Below are positions 1-6,948 of a stretch of DNA of 64,000 nt, piece after piece. Position 1 is the first letter of the stretch; every line of letters begins with the position of its first letter. Where the stretch lies: contig NZ_JAKVLR010000001.1 in the NCBI RefSeq assembly GCF_022484265.1, positions 62,001-126,000 on the forward strand, given 5' to 3'. Source of the DNA: Companilactobacillus sp. (GTDB lineage Bacteria > Bacillota > Bacilli > Lactobacillales > Lactobacillaceae). A model generated the notes under the pieces. The model saw nothing but the letters and a program-made list of their open reading frames with translations, was not told where the DNA came from and made no database searches. The position numbers and the translations under genes are program-made.

Positions 1-267
1 TCCTATTTCGTCTGAAAGCTTATCAATATTCAAATTGTTAAGTGGGTCGATTTCAATTAACATTGTTGGGTTTTCCACTGGAAGTTGGTAGGAAATTTTG
101 ATTTTAGTGGAATTATCATTATGTTTTATTTCAGAAATATCTATTTTTTTTGAAAAAATGATCTTCTCTGCGCTGATAGTGTGCGTTGATGATATACCAA
201 TACAAATTGTCAGAATTGTTAATGATATCGAAATTATGCTACTGATTATTATTTTCTTCTTATTCAT
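1..267 (-). CDS. Secreted protein of unknown function (N-terminal 89 residues, cut by window edge)
   Basis: The gene runs off the left edge, so only the first 89 codons are visible. It starts at ATG 267 behind a clear AGGAG ribosome site (TAAGGAGATCAACATG). The first 30 or so residues form a lysine-tagged hydrophobic signal peptide (MNKKKIIISS, then an I/S/L-rich core), followed by a likely Ala-containing cleavage region near residues 33-35. The visible mature part is polar and beta-like, with NPTM and EIDPLNN segments and no family motif I recognise. It is probably exported or surface-bound. Function unknown; the direction and signal peptide are well supported. Confidence 0.7.
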   Translation of the reverse strand, partial: MNKKKIIISSIISISLTILTICIGISSTHTISAEKIIFSKKIDISEIKHNDNSTKIKISYQLPVENPTMLIEIDPLNNLNIDKLSDEIG

Positions 268-401
268 GTTGATCTCCTTAGTGGGGGATTCGAATACGAA
301 TTGAAATAATAACATTTATGAATTAGCTTTCTTAATCAAATCGAGTTGCATTTTCTATTCTAAAAAAACGCTTTCATCAAAATTAAATTTGTTCGTTATA
401 C

Positions 402-434
402 AAAAAAAGCATCACTCGTTTGAGTGATGTTTTT
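402..434 (-). terminator. Rho-independent terminator of the two-component operon
   Basis: The hairpin CATCACTC-GTTT-GAGTGATG lies at 410-429. Read on the minus strand it is followed by seven T residues (complement of 402-408). It starts within a few bases of the histidine kinase stop codon. Confidence 0.85.
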
Positions 435-1803
435 ATATTTTGTGCTTGATAGGTAGTTCAACAATGAATTTGCTTCCGGTTGGTTTGTTATCTTCGATAT
501 AGATTTTTCCATGGTGAGTGTGAACGATTTGTTGAGCAATCGATAACCCTAGTCCATGTCCGCCGGTAGCTTTGGTACGTGATTTATCGACTCGATAGAA
601 GCGGTCAAAAATCTTAGTTTTATCTTCGTCAGAAATACCAACGCCGGTATCGCTGACCGTTAAATAATATTTTCCATTATCGACTCGGTCGGATATCCTG
701 ATAGTCCCGTCTTTTGGCGTGTACTTTGTGGCATTATCCAACAGGATGATAATTAGTTGCTTAATTTTATCTCGATCGACATTCAAGTTAACTTTTTGAC
801 TAATATCGATTTCAAAGTGTTTGGATTGAGATTCAACAATGTCTGTGAAAGGCTTGATTGGATCTGGCAAGAAGAAGTCTGGCTGCGTAATCTTAAATTC
901 AAATTTAGATGACGCTGCATCGGCTCTGGCCAATTCCAACAGACTGTTGGTCAACGAATTTAGTCGACTGACTTCATCCAGCGAAACTGAAATCGATTCG
1001 GCTTCGTCCAAAATGGTGTCATTTGGTTTAGTTAACAAATATTCCATTTTTCCTTGAATGATTGCTAATGGCGTTCTCAATTCGTGGGCCGCATCGTTGA
1101 CGAATTCGCTTTGCTGTTTCCAAGAACGAATAATTGGACGCATGGTGATATGGGTCAAGAAGTATGAAAGAATCAATGATATCAACCAAAATGCTCCAAA
1201 TGAGATGATCAAAATTCTTTCAAAGTTTTCTAAAGAAGTTATTTGATTATCAATATTTTGGACGACCATAACGTAATTGCCGGCATAAAATTGGTTGTTG
1301 TTATCTTTTGAAACCTTGATCAACTTAGTTCTAAAATTCATTCCGCTAATCACGATAGTCTGTTTTTTATTTAACTGCGATTTTCGCAATGGTAAGTGTT
1401 TTAAAAGTGTGTATCGATTACCCAAGCTACTCTTATTCAGTAATTTCCCCTTGGAATTATATACCAAAAGTGAAGTTTGAAAGGGAGAATGTGGTGAGGG
1501 TTCTTTGTGTTGATCCGCTGGATCTGGCGAGGGACCATCTTGACCAGGGGCACGAATATTATCTTGAGGCTTGGTGAGTTTTTTGTTGTCTCCTTGGATC
1601 AATTTGACTTGATTATTAATGCCGTGGTCAATTCCTTCATATGTATCGTTTTCAAATGAATTGTAGACGATCATTCCCAAGGTAATGAACAAAATCGCAA
1701 AGGTCGCCATTACGAGTAAAAATTGTTGACGCTGTTGTTTGCGGATAATCCGACTTAATCTAGTTTTTCGCTTTTTCTTCATTTTGGAAAATATACCCAA
1801 CAT
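433..1803 (-). CDS. Membrane sensor histidine kinase
   Basis: This 456-residue sensor kinase pairs with the response regulator encoded just upstream. Membrane helices lie at about residues 28-47 and 196-216. They bracket an outside domain of roughly 150 residues with a proline-rich stretch near residues 78-105. The phospho-acceptor is His240 in HELRTP. The N box (LLDNATKYTP), G1 box (DTGVGIS) and G2 box (GGHGLGLS) are all present. No HAMP domain is evident between the second helix and the H box. The reading frame overlaps the regulator by 44 bases, so translation is probably coupled. Neither the first ATG nor the Met at codon 8 (1782) has a strong ribosome site, so the start is uncertain. The signal is unknown. 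Confidence 0.9.
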   Translation of the reverse strand: MLGIFSKMKKKRKTRLSRIIRKQQRQQFLLVMATFAILFITLGMIVYNSFENDTYEGIDHGINNQVKLIQGDNKKLTKPQDNIRAPGQDGPSPDPADQHKEPSPHSPFQTSLLVYNSKGKLLNKSSLGNRYTLLKHLPLRKSQLNKKQTIVISGMNFRTKLIKVSKDNNNQFYAGNYVMVVQNIDNQITSLENFERILIISFGAFWLISLILSYFLTHITMRPIIRSWKQQSEFVNDAAHELRTPLAIIQGKMEYLLTKPNDTILDEAESISVSLDEVSRLNSLTNSLLELARADAASSKFEFKITQPDFFLPDPIKPFTDIVESQSKHFEIDISQKVNLNVDRDKIKQLIIILLDNATKYTPKDGTIRISDRVDNGKYYLTVSDTGVGISDEDKTKIFDRFYRVDKSRTKATGGHGLGLSIAQQIVHTHHGKIYIEDNKPTGSKFIVELPIKHKI

Positions 1804-2458
1804 TTCTGATTGTCTTAATTAGATAATCATTATTTGATGCACGTAATTTTTTACGAAGGTTGCTCATGTAAACTTCTACGACAGTGATTGAAGTGTCAGA
1901 GTCAAAGCCCCAGATTCTTTCAAAAATTTGGTCTTTTGTTAAGATAGTATTTTTGTTTTGAACTAAATAAACTAGCAAATCATATTCTTTACCATTTAAG
2001 GAAATAGGTTGGTTTTCAATCATTACTTCGTGATTGTTCAAATTGATCTCAATATCATTGATCTTCAAAATTGAATCATCAGCCAAGGCGCCGCTTCTTT
2101 TGAGTAAGGCGCGAACTCTAACTTGTAGCTCCTCACGATGGAATGGCTTAGTTAAGTAATCATCAGCGCCTAAGTCGAATCCACGCAATTTGTCATCTAA
2201 TTCAGCTTTTGCGGTCAAGATGAGAACTGGCGTGGTGATTTTTTCTTTTCGAATGTCTTTTAAAATGTCGTATCCATTCATTCCTGGAAGCATTAGATCC
2301 AAAATTATCAAGTCATAGACGCCCTCAACAGCATCGAATTTACCTGATAATCCATCGTTTTCAATATCGACTTGTGCAAAGTCGGAAAGGAATGATTCCA
2401 CATTGTTAGCGAGATCTACGTCGTCTTCAACGACTAAGATTTTAATATTATTATCCAT
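1760..2458 (-). CDS. OmpR/PhoB-family response regulator
   Basis: This 232-residue regulator has a receiver domain (residues about 5-120) with acidic residues E11, D12 and D13, phospho-acceptor Asp54 in LDLMLPG and the conserved Lys in TKPF. A C-terminal winged-helix DNA-binding domain follows (about 130-228; GKEYDLL, IRNVGYIF). It is the first gene of a two-gene operon with the overlapping kinase. The gene is divergent from the YkcBC-like glycosyltransferase operon. The shared upstream region carries direct repeats with 11-base period (2566-2584), the spacing expected for this regulator family. Control of both operons is an inference. Confidence 0.92.
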   Translation of the reverse strand: MDNNIKILVVEDDVDLANNVESFLSDFAQVDIENDGLSGKFDAVEGVYDLIILDLMLPGMNGYDILKDIRKEKITTPVLILTAKAELDDKLRGFDLGADDYLTKPFHREELQVRVRALLKRSGALADDSILKINDIEINLNNHEVMIENQPISLNGKEYDLLVYLVQNKNTILTKDQIFERIWGFDSDTSITVVEVYMSNLRKKLRASNNDYLIKTIRNVGYIFQNEEKAKN

Positions 2459-2565
2459 ACAAAACTCCTATCTATTTATCAATTGTTGTATTCATTATAA
2501 ATGACTGCCATGAATATTATTTCATTTTTAATCAAAAATCAAATTTTTTTGGAATATTAAAATCA

Positions 2566-2584
2566 TTTAAGTTTAATTTAAGTT
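2566..2584 (+). promoter_or_regulatory. Direct repeat TTTAAGTT x2 with 11-bp period, candidate response-regulator box
   Basis: TTTAAGTT occurs at 2566-2573 and again at 2577-2584, exactly one helical turn apart. OmpR/PhoB-family dimers bind direct repeats with this spacing. The site lies between the divergent regulator and glycosyltransferase operons, about 50 bases upstream of the first small gene. It may overlap that operon's -35 region. Binding is inferred. Confidence 0.45.
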
Positions 2585-2629
2585 GCGTCAATTATTCTGT
2601 ATTCAACGTTGAAAAAGGGAGTGAAACAA

Positions 2630-2719
2630 ATGAAAAAGTATTTTAAAAAAACAACACCAATTTATGTGTCGATGCTGTTATATACCGCAATTTGTTTCCT
2701 AATCAATATTGCCCTTTAA
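2630..2719 (+). CDS. 29-residue single-pass membrane microprotein
   Basis: This short ORF starts at ATG 2630 behind a good ribosome site (GGGAGTG, 6-base spacer) and ends 20 bases before the YkcB-like start. The product begins with a basic head (MKKYFKKTTP), continues into one hydrophobic helix (YVSMLLYTAICFLINIAL) and ends inside it. It is probably a membrane peptide cotranscribed with, and perhaps part of a complex with, the following transferase. I do not recognise a family. Support comes from the strong ribosome site, the position and the amphipathic-to-hydrophobic layout. A chance ORF cannot be ruled out. Confidence 0.6.
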   Translation: MKKYFKKTTPIYVSMLLYTAICFLINIAL

Positions 2720-2739
2720 AGATTGGAGAATAATAATCA

Positions 2740-5034
2740 ATGGAATCAAAGGAACCGCGTAACACAAAACGGCAAGATGGGTTTCTTGCTAAATTGAAAA
2801 ACGTTAAGTGGGATTACTGGTTAATTGCAATATTAATTTTAGCCGCATTCCTATACGCATGGAATATTTGGGAAGCTGGGGAAGCTAATAACTTCTATAC
2901 TGCAGCTATCACAAGTATGACTCAGAACTTTAAGAACTTCTGGTACGCCAGTTTTGACCCAGCTGGATATATCACGGTCGATAAACCACCCGTAGCTTTA
3001 TGGTTTATGGCAATTTCAGCTAAGATCTTCGGTGTACATGGATGGAGCGTTGTGCTTCCATCAATCCTCTTCGGGATTGGATCAGTTTATCTGATCTACA
3101 ACTTGATCCATAAGAGATTTGGTCGAGTTCCCGCAAGAATTTCAGCCTTGATCATGACATTAACACCTATCGTGGTCGCTGACTCAAGAACTAACAATAT
3201 GGATGCGACATTAGTATTTTTCTTACTACTGTCAATCTGGTTCGTTCAAAAAGCTGCTTTAAAGAATCAACAACGTTATCTTTGGATCGGCTTTGCATTA
3301 ATGGGTGTTTCATTTAATATCAAGATGCTTCAAGCATTTATGATTTTACCAGCACTATATTTCTACTATTGGATCGCTACCAAGATCAGTTGGAAGAAAA
3401 AGATTGGTCATTTAGCGATTGCAACTATCTTTTTAGCAATATTTACTTTGATTTGGCCATTATCCGTAGATATGACTAACTCAAATAATCGTCCTTATGA
3501 AGGTGGTTCAGAACACAATTCAGCTCTTGAACTAGCTTTTGGATATAACGGTACTGAACGTTTGCTTGGTCAAACAACCGGTACTGGTGGAGCATTCCCA
3601 GGTATGGGTAACAATAAGAAAGGCTCTTCAGAAGGAATGCCAACACCTCCAGGTGGAAGTTCTAAGAAGGGTTCTACACAAGGTAATCCTCCAGGGATGC
3701 CTGGAAGCAACAGTAAAAAGGGTTCTCAAGGTGGACCTGGTGGTCCCGGTGGAAACTCTAAAGGTAATAAACAAATGGCCGGAGGTGGCGGTGGTGCATT
3801 TAACATCGGTACAGCTGGACCGTTAAGACTTTTCCAACAAGAATTAGGACCTCAAATCAGTTGGTTATTAATTGTAGCAATTTTAGGATTCTTCTCAAGT
3901 TTCTTCTATTATAGAGGCTCAAAGATGAAACACTGGTGGTCATTAACGCCACAAAGAAAAGAACTTTGGCTATGGGCAGCATGGATGGTTCCAGTCTTTG
4001 GATTCTTCTCAGTTGCTAGTTTCTTCCATCCTTACTACACGATCATGTTGGCACCAGCAATTGCTACTTTAGGTGGTGTTGGATTATACACAATGATCAA
4101 ACAATGGATGCATAAGTCCGGCTGGTCATTAATGCTTCCAACTGCAATTCTTGGAACAAGTTTATTGCAAGCTTGGTATCTATACGAAACTTACCCAGTT
4201 TGGACTTGGATTTTAGTAGGATTAGGAACATTAGTTTCAATTATTTTATATGCAATGCCATGGATCTCTAAAAAAGCTGCCAAAGCTTATACTTGGCCAG
4301 TTATTGGTTCGATTTTAATCATGATCGCACCAGCTTGGTGGTCATTAACACCAACCTTAGCTGGGTCAAGTGATGGTATTCCTTCCGCAGGACCATCATT
4401 ACTTCAATCATCCGGAATGGGTGGCGGAGGAGGAATGGGTAATTCCCAAACTAACTCTGAACTATTGAAATACGTTGAAAAACATCAAGGCAATGCCAAA
4501 TATCTTTTTGCAACAGATGATTCAAGTACTGCAGCACCATACATTATCAAGACTGGTAAAGCAGTTATGGCAATGGGTGGATTCAATGGTACTGATCCAG
4601 CCATCACGTTGGCTCAATTTAAGAAATTAGTTAAGTCAGGACAACTCAAGTATTACTATTCAGGTGGAAAATCCGGTAGTGGTAACTCTGAAATTGTTAG
4701 TTGGATCAAGAAACATGCTAAGAAGGTAACTTTGAAGAGTACATCTTCAACTACTTCAACAATGGGCGGCGCAACAACTAGCTCATCAACGAAGAAACCA
4801 TCTGCTGCACCAGGTGGACAACCTGGTGGTCAAGGTGGCCCAGGTGGACCAGGTGGACAAGCTCCAAGTGGTACCAAAGCACCATCTGGAACTAAACCAG
4901 GAACTAAACCATCAGGCACCAAAGCACCAAGTTCATCAAGTTCAGAATCGTCACAGGGTGGAATGCCAGACGGTGGAATGGGTGGATCAGGTCAATCAGG
5001 TACACTTTATGATTTAACAAGCATTTATAAATAA
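2740..5034 (+). CDS. ykcB: YkcB-like GT-C (ArnT/PMT-type) membrane glycosyltransferase with low-complexity inserts
   Basis: The 764-residue polytopic protein belongs to the lipid-linked-sugar transferases related to ArnT and protein mannosyltransferases. These move a sugar from a polyprenyl carrier to an acceptor outside the membrane. Residues about 27-45 form the first helix. EAGEANNFY and the VDKPP motif (Asp81-Pro84) are in the expected first outside loop. About ten further helices follow. Two stretches are unusual: residues about 280-353 (Gly, Pro, Ser, Lys, with GGPGGPGG) and 667-757 (Ser/Thr/Gly/Pro). Both are probably extracytoplasmic. The next gene encodes the GT2 that would supply the lipid-linked sugar. 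Acceptor and sugar are unknown. Confidence 0.85.
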   Translation: MESKEPRNTKRQDGFLAKLKNVKWDYWLIAILILAAFLYAWNIWEAGEANNFYTAAITSMTQNFKNFWYASFDPAGYITVDKPPVALWFMAISAKIFGVHGWSVVLPSILFGIGSVYLIYNLIHKRFGRVPARISALIMTLTPIVVADSRTNNMDATLVFFLLLSIWFVQKAALKNQQRYLWIGFALMGVSFNIKMLQAFMILPALYFYYWIATKISWKKKIGHLAIATIFLAIFTLIWPLSVDMTNSNNRPYEGGSEHNSALELAFGYNGTERLLGQTTGTGGAFPGMGNNKKGSSEGMPTPPGGSSKKGSTQGNPPGMPGSNSKKGSQGGPGGPGGNSKGNKQMAGGGGGAFNIGTAGPLRLFQQELGPQISWLLIVAILGFFSSFFYYRGSKMKHWWSLTPQRKELWLWAAWMVPVFGFFSVASFFHPYYTIMLAPAIATLGGVGLYTMIKQWMHKSGWSLMLPTAILGTSLLQAWYLYETYPVWTWILVGLGTLVSIILYAMPWISKKAAKAYTWPVIGSILIMIAPAWWSLTPTLAGSSDGIPSAGPSLLQSSGMGGGGGMGNSQTNSELLKYVEKHQGNAKYLFATDDSSTAAPYIIKTGKAVMAMGGFNGTDPAITLAQFKKLVKSGQLKYYYSGGKSGSGNSEIVSWIKKHAKKVTLKSTSSTTSTMGGATTSSSTKKPSAAPGGQPGGQGGPGGPGGQAPSGTKAPSGTKPGTKPSGTKAPSSSSSESSQGGMPDGGMGGSGQSGTLYDLTSIYK

Positions 5035-5077
5035 AACTAGGTAGCACCAATTGAGAAATAAAGAAAGGAAGTCAATT

Positions 5078-6046
5078 ATGACAGATACAATTTCAATCGT
5101 ATTACCTGTCTTCAATGAAGAAGAAGGTATCAAAACAACAATTGAGACCCTTGAAACATATGTTTCAAAGCAACCAGAAGAATATGAATTAGTTTTCGTT
5201 GACGATGGTTCAAAGGATAGATCAGTTGAAATCATCAAATCCGAATTAGAAAATTATGACAACATTAAGTTAGTAGAATTTTCGAGAAACTTTGGTCATC
5301 AAATTGCCATTACTGCCGGACTTCAATATACATCTGGGGATGCAGTTGTCGTTATGGATGCCGATTTGCAAGACCCACCGGAAGTTATTCCGGCCATGAT
5401 CGAAAAGTGGCATGAAGGCTACGATATCGTTTATGGAAAAAGAAAACAGCGTGATGGAGAAACATTTTTTAAAAAGATCACTGCAGCTATGTTTTACAGA
5501 ACCTTCCAAAAATTAGCAACTATTGATATGCCGCTCGACACAGGTGACTTCAGATTGATGAACCGCAAGGCCGTCAATCAAATGCAACGTTTGCATGAAC
5601 AAGATCCATTCGTTCGTGGACAAGTCACTTGGATTGGATTCAAACAAACCAGTGTTGAATATCATCGTCATGAAAGAGTGGCAGGCGAAACTAAGTACCC
5701 ATTGTCAAAAATGATCAAATTAGCTCTTGATGGAGTTACATCATTTTCAATGAAACCACTACAATTGGCAAACGTATTTTCAGCCTTGCCATTAGTGGGT
5801 GGATTGGTCTACTTGATCTATCTAATAGCAACCGGTGGTTTCACAGCAGCAACAGTCGGTATTACATTAATGTTGTTTAGTGTTGGTTTCATCTTCTTGT
5901 CACTAGGCATATTTGGAAGTTATTTAGGAAGAGTTCTGGATCAAGTAAACGATCGTCCACGCTTTATCGTTAGAGATACCGTGGGTTTCGAAAAAAGAGC
6001 AAGTAGCATTCATCACCTTGATACCAGACAGAGAGCAAGTAGATAG
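5078..6046 (+). CDS. ykcC: GtrB/YkcC-type GT2 polyprenyl-phosphate sugar transferase
   Basis: This family transfers a sugar from a nucleotide donor to undecaprenyl phosphate on the inner membrane face. ATG 5078 (AAGGAAG site) gives 322 residues starting MTDTISIVLPVFNEEEG. A TTG at 5051 in frame lacks a ribosome site. The GT-A fold shows VDDGSKD and the metal-binding MDADLQDPPE (Asp94-Asp96). RLMNRKAV and a basic segment follow. Two C-terminal helices lie at about residues 230-290. It sits 43 bases behind the YkcB-like gene, as in B. subtilis ykcB-ykcC. The pair likely forms one pathway: load a lipid carrier, then transfer outside. Confidence 0.92.
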   Translation: MTDTISIVLPVFNEEEGIKTTIETLETYVSKQPEEYELVFVDDGSKDRSVEIIKSELENYDNIKLVEFSRNFGHQIAITAGLQYTSGDAVVVMDADLQDPPEVIPAMIEKWHEGYDIVYGKRKQRDGETFFKKITAAMFYRTFQKLATIDMPLDTGDFRLMNRKAVNQMQRLHEQDPFVRGQVTWIGFKQTSVEYHRHERVAGETKYPLSKMIKLALDGVTSFSMKPLQLANVFSALPLVGGLVYLIYLIATGGFTAATVGITLMLFSVGFIFLSLGIFGSYLGRVLDQVNDRPRFIVRDTVGFEKRASSIHHLDTRQRASR

Positions 6047-6048
6047 AA

Positions 6049-6180
6049 TTGCATTTAGTAATGATAATACTTAGTTTCTTGATCTTAATTGGAATACTTT
6101 TTTTACCTAGCGATAGAAATGATGTAAGACATTCTAAGAAAACATTTTTTGTGAAAAAAAGAGTTCACATAAGGAGGTGA
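6049..6180 (+). CDS. Possible 43-residue membrane microprotein after ykcC
   Basis: An open frame begins at TTG 6049, two bases after the ykcC stop (alternative ATG 6061, 39 residues), and ends at TGA 6180. Residues 3-20 are strongly hydrophobic (LVMIILSFLILIGILFLP). The rest is basic (KKTFFVKKRVHIRR). It therefore looks like a single-pass membrane peptide with a positive cytoplasmic tail. Neither start has a convincing ribosome site; reinitiation after ykcC is possible. Its stop codon overlaps the ATG of an even smaller ORF with a perfect AAGGAGG site. Function unknown. Confidence 0.4.
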   Translation: MHLVMIILSFLILIGILFLPSDRNDVRHSKKTFFVKKRVHIRR

Positions 6181-6238
6181 TGTTTGATTCTCTCCTAATC
6201 TTTAAAAGCACAAAGTGAGTTATGGTAGGATATAACTC
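6150..6238 (+). other. Twelve-codon ORF with strong ribosome site flanked by hairpins (possible decayed small-toxin locus)
   Basis: AAGGAGG (6171-6177) precedes ATG 6180, which opens MFDSLLIFKSTK and stops at 6218. A hairpin TGTGAA/TTCACA (6150-6169) lies directly upstream of the ribosome site. A second, GAGTTAT/ATAACTC (6217-6238), overlaps the stop. A very strong ribosome site, a tiny product and hairpins on both sides resemble the layout of type I small membrane toxins. The missing hydrophobic core suggests a deleted remnant. This reading is speculative. Confidence 0.3.
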
Positions 6239-6263
6239 ATGACAAATACAATTGGATGGAATG

Positions 6264-6293
6264 TGAACAATTTGAGCAAATCCACTATATAAT
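6264..6293 (+). promoter_or_regulatory. Candidate promoter of a small RNA
   Basis: TGAACA (6264-6269) and a perfect TATAAT (6288-6293) are separated by 18 bases. Transcription would start near 6300 and run to the terminator at 6414-6448. No open frame of note lies in between. Confidence 0.5.
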
Positions 6294-6299
6294 TTAGCA

Positions 6300-6448
6300 A
6301 CTTTATGTTACAGTAATGTTAAATTTGATAGGAGGGGTATCTAGTTTTCTGAGCTACGGTCAGTAAACTTCATACTTGTTTGTCAAATTGAACAAAGAAC
6401 TATCCCATTCATTAAAACCAACGATTACCCAGTCGTTGGTTTTTTTTG
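6300..6448 (+). ncRNA. Candidate structured small RNA of about 150 nt
   Basis: The segment lies between a promoter with a perfect -10 and a strong terminator, and it contains no credible ORF. Nested pairing is visible. AATTTGA (6322-6328) pairs exactly with TCAAATT (6383-6389). Inside it, GTTT-T-CTGA (6344-6352) pairs with TCAG-T-AAAC (6360-6368) around the loop GCTACGG. An unpaired GGAGGGG (6331-6337) in the junction could contact a C-rich partner RNA. I do not recognise a known family. Promoter, fold and terminator are seen; the RNA gene itself is inferred. Confidence 0.5.
6414..6448 (+). terminator. Rho-independent terminator
   Basis: AACCAACGA (6416-6424) and TCGTTGGTT (6433-6441) form a 9-bp stem with an 8-base loop, followed by T residues to 6448. 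It ends the candidate small RNA and may also end the ykcBC transcript. Confidence 0.9.
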
Positions 6449-6454
6449 GCCTTC

Positions 6455-6868
6455 AAGCGCTCCACCGTTAGGTGGAGCCGTAGAAGGCTTACGCGAACGA
6501 ACGAAAGTGAGTCCGCGATTCCGCTAAAAAGAAACTAGAGTCCAACAGAAGAAAAGGCAAGGCGGAGGAGGTTCCAATACTTAGTAAACACACAAATCTT
6601 CCCCAAGGGGAATCTTAGAAGGACATACGCGAAGGAACGAAGTGAGTCCGCGATTCCGCTAAAAAGAAACCAGAGTCCAGCAAAAAAAGAGGCAAGTCGG
6701 TTGATGTTCTAATACTTGGAGAACGTACCAAGCTTCCACCGGAGGTGGAGCCGTAGAAGGACATGCGCGAACGGACGAAAGTGAGTCCGCGATTCCGCTA
6801 AAAAGAAACTAGAGTCCAGCATGAAAAGCTGCAAGACAGTTGATGTTCCAATACTTGGAAAACGTACC
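6455..6868 (+). repeat. Three tandem copies of a 135-140 bp structured unit
   Basis: Copies lie at about 6455-6594, 6595-6729 and 6730-6868. A 29-base core is identical in all three (6507-6535, 6642-6670, 6781-6809; it begins GTGAGTCCGCGATTCCGCTA). Each copy starts with a hairpin: GCTCCACC/GGTGGAGC in copy 1, TTCCCC/GGGGAA in copy 2 and TTCCACC/GGTGGAG in copy 3. Two base pairs change on both sides between copies 1 and 2. A middle hairpin (GGAC/GTCC within CGCG arms) and a 3' hairpin (TTCCAA/TTGGAA) also recur. No coding frame spans the units. The region lies between convergent genes. Family unknown. Confidence 0.85.
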
Positions 6869-6892
6869 AAGCTTTAACATTAAATTTCAAAC

Positions 6893-6940
6893 CAAAAAAA
6901 TAGCTCTATCAATCTGAAAATGATTGATAGGGCTATTACT
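6893..6940 (-). terminator. Terminator of guaC, probably bidirectional
   Basis: TAGCTCTATCAAT and ATTGATAGGGCTA (6901-6936) form a long stem. A run of A residues on the left (6894-6900) gives a T tail on the minus strand. A T-rich stretch on the right could serve plus-strand transcripts. Confidence 0.85.
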
Positions 6941-6948
6941 TTTTATTT

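Noticed and set aside
98..304. Open frame antisense to the truncated secreted-protein gene
   Set aside because: It overlaps a gene with a proper signal peptide and ribosome site and has neither itself.
3539..3826. 95-residue frame inside the YkcB-like insert
   Set aside because: A Val/Gln-rich shadow of the Gly/Pro repeat codons in another frame.
6455..6868. CRISPR array
   Set aside because: Units are 135-140 bp with drifting sequence throughout rather than short identical repeats with unique spacers, and no cas genes are present.
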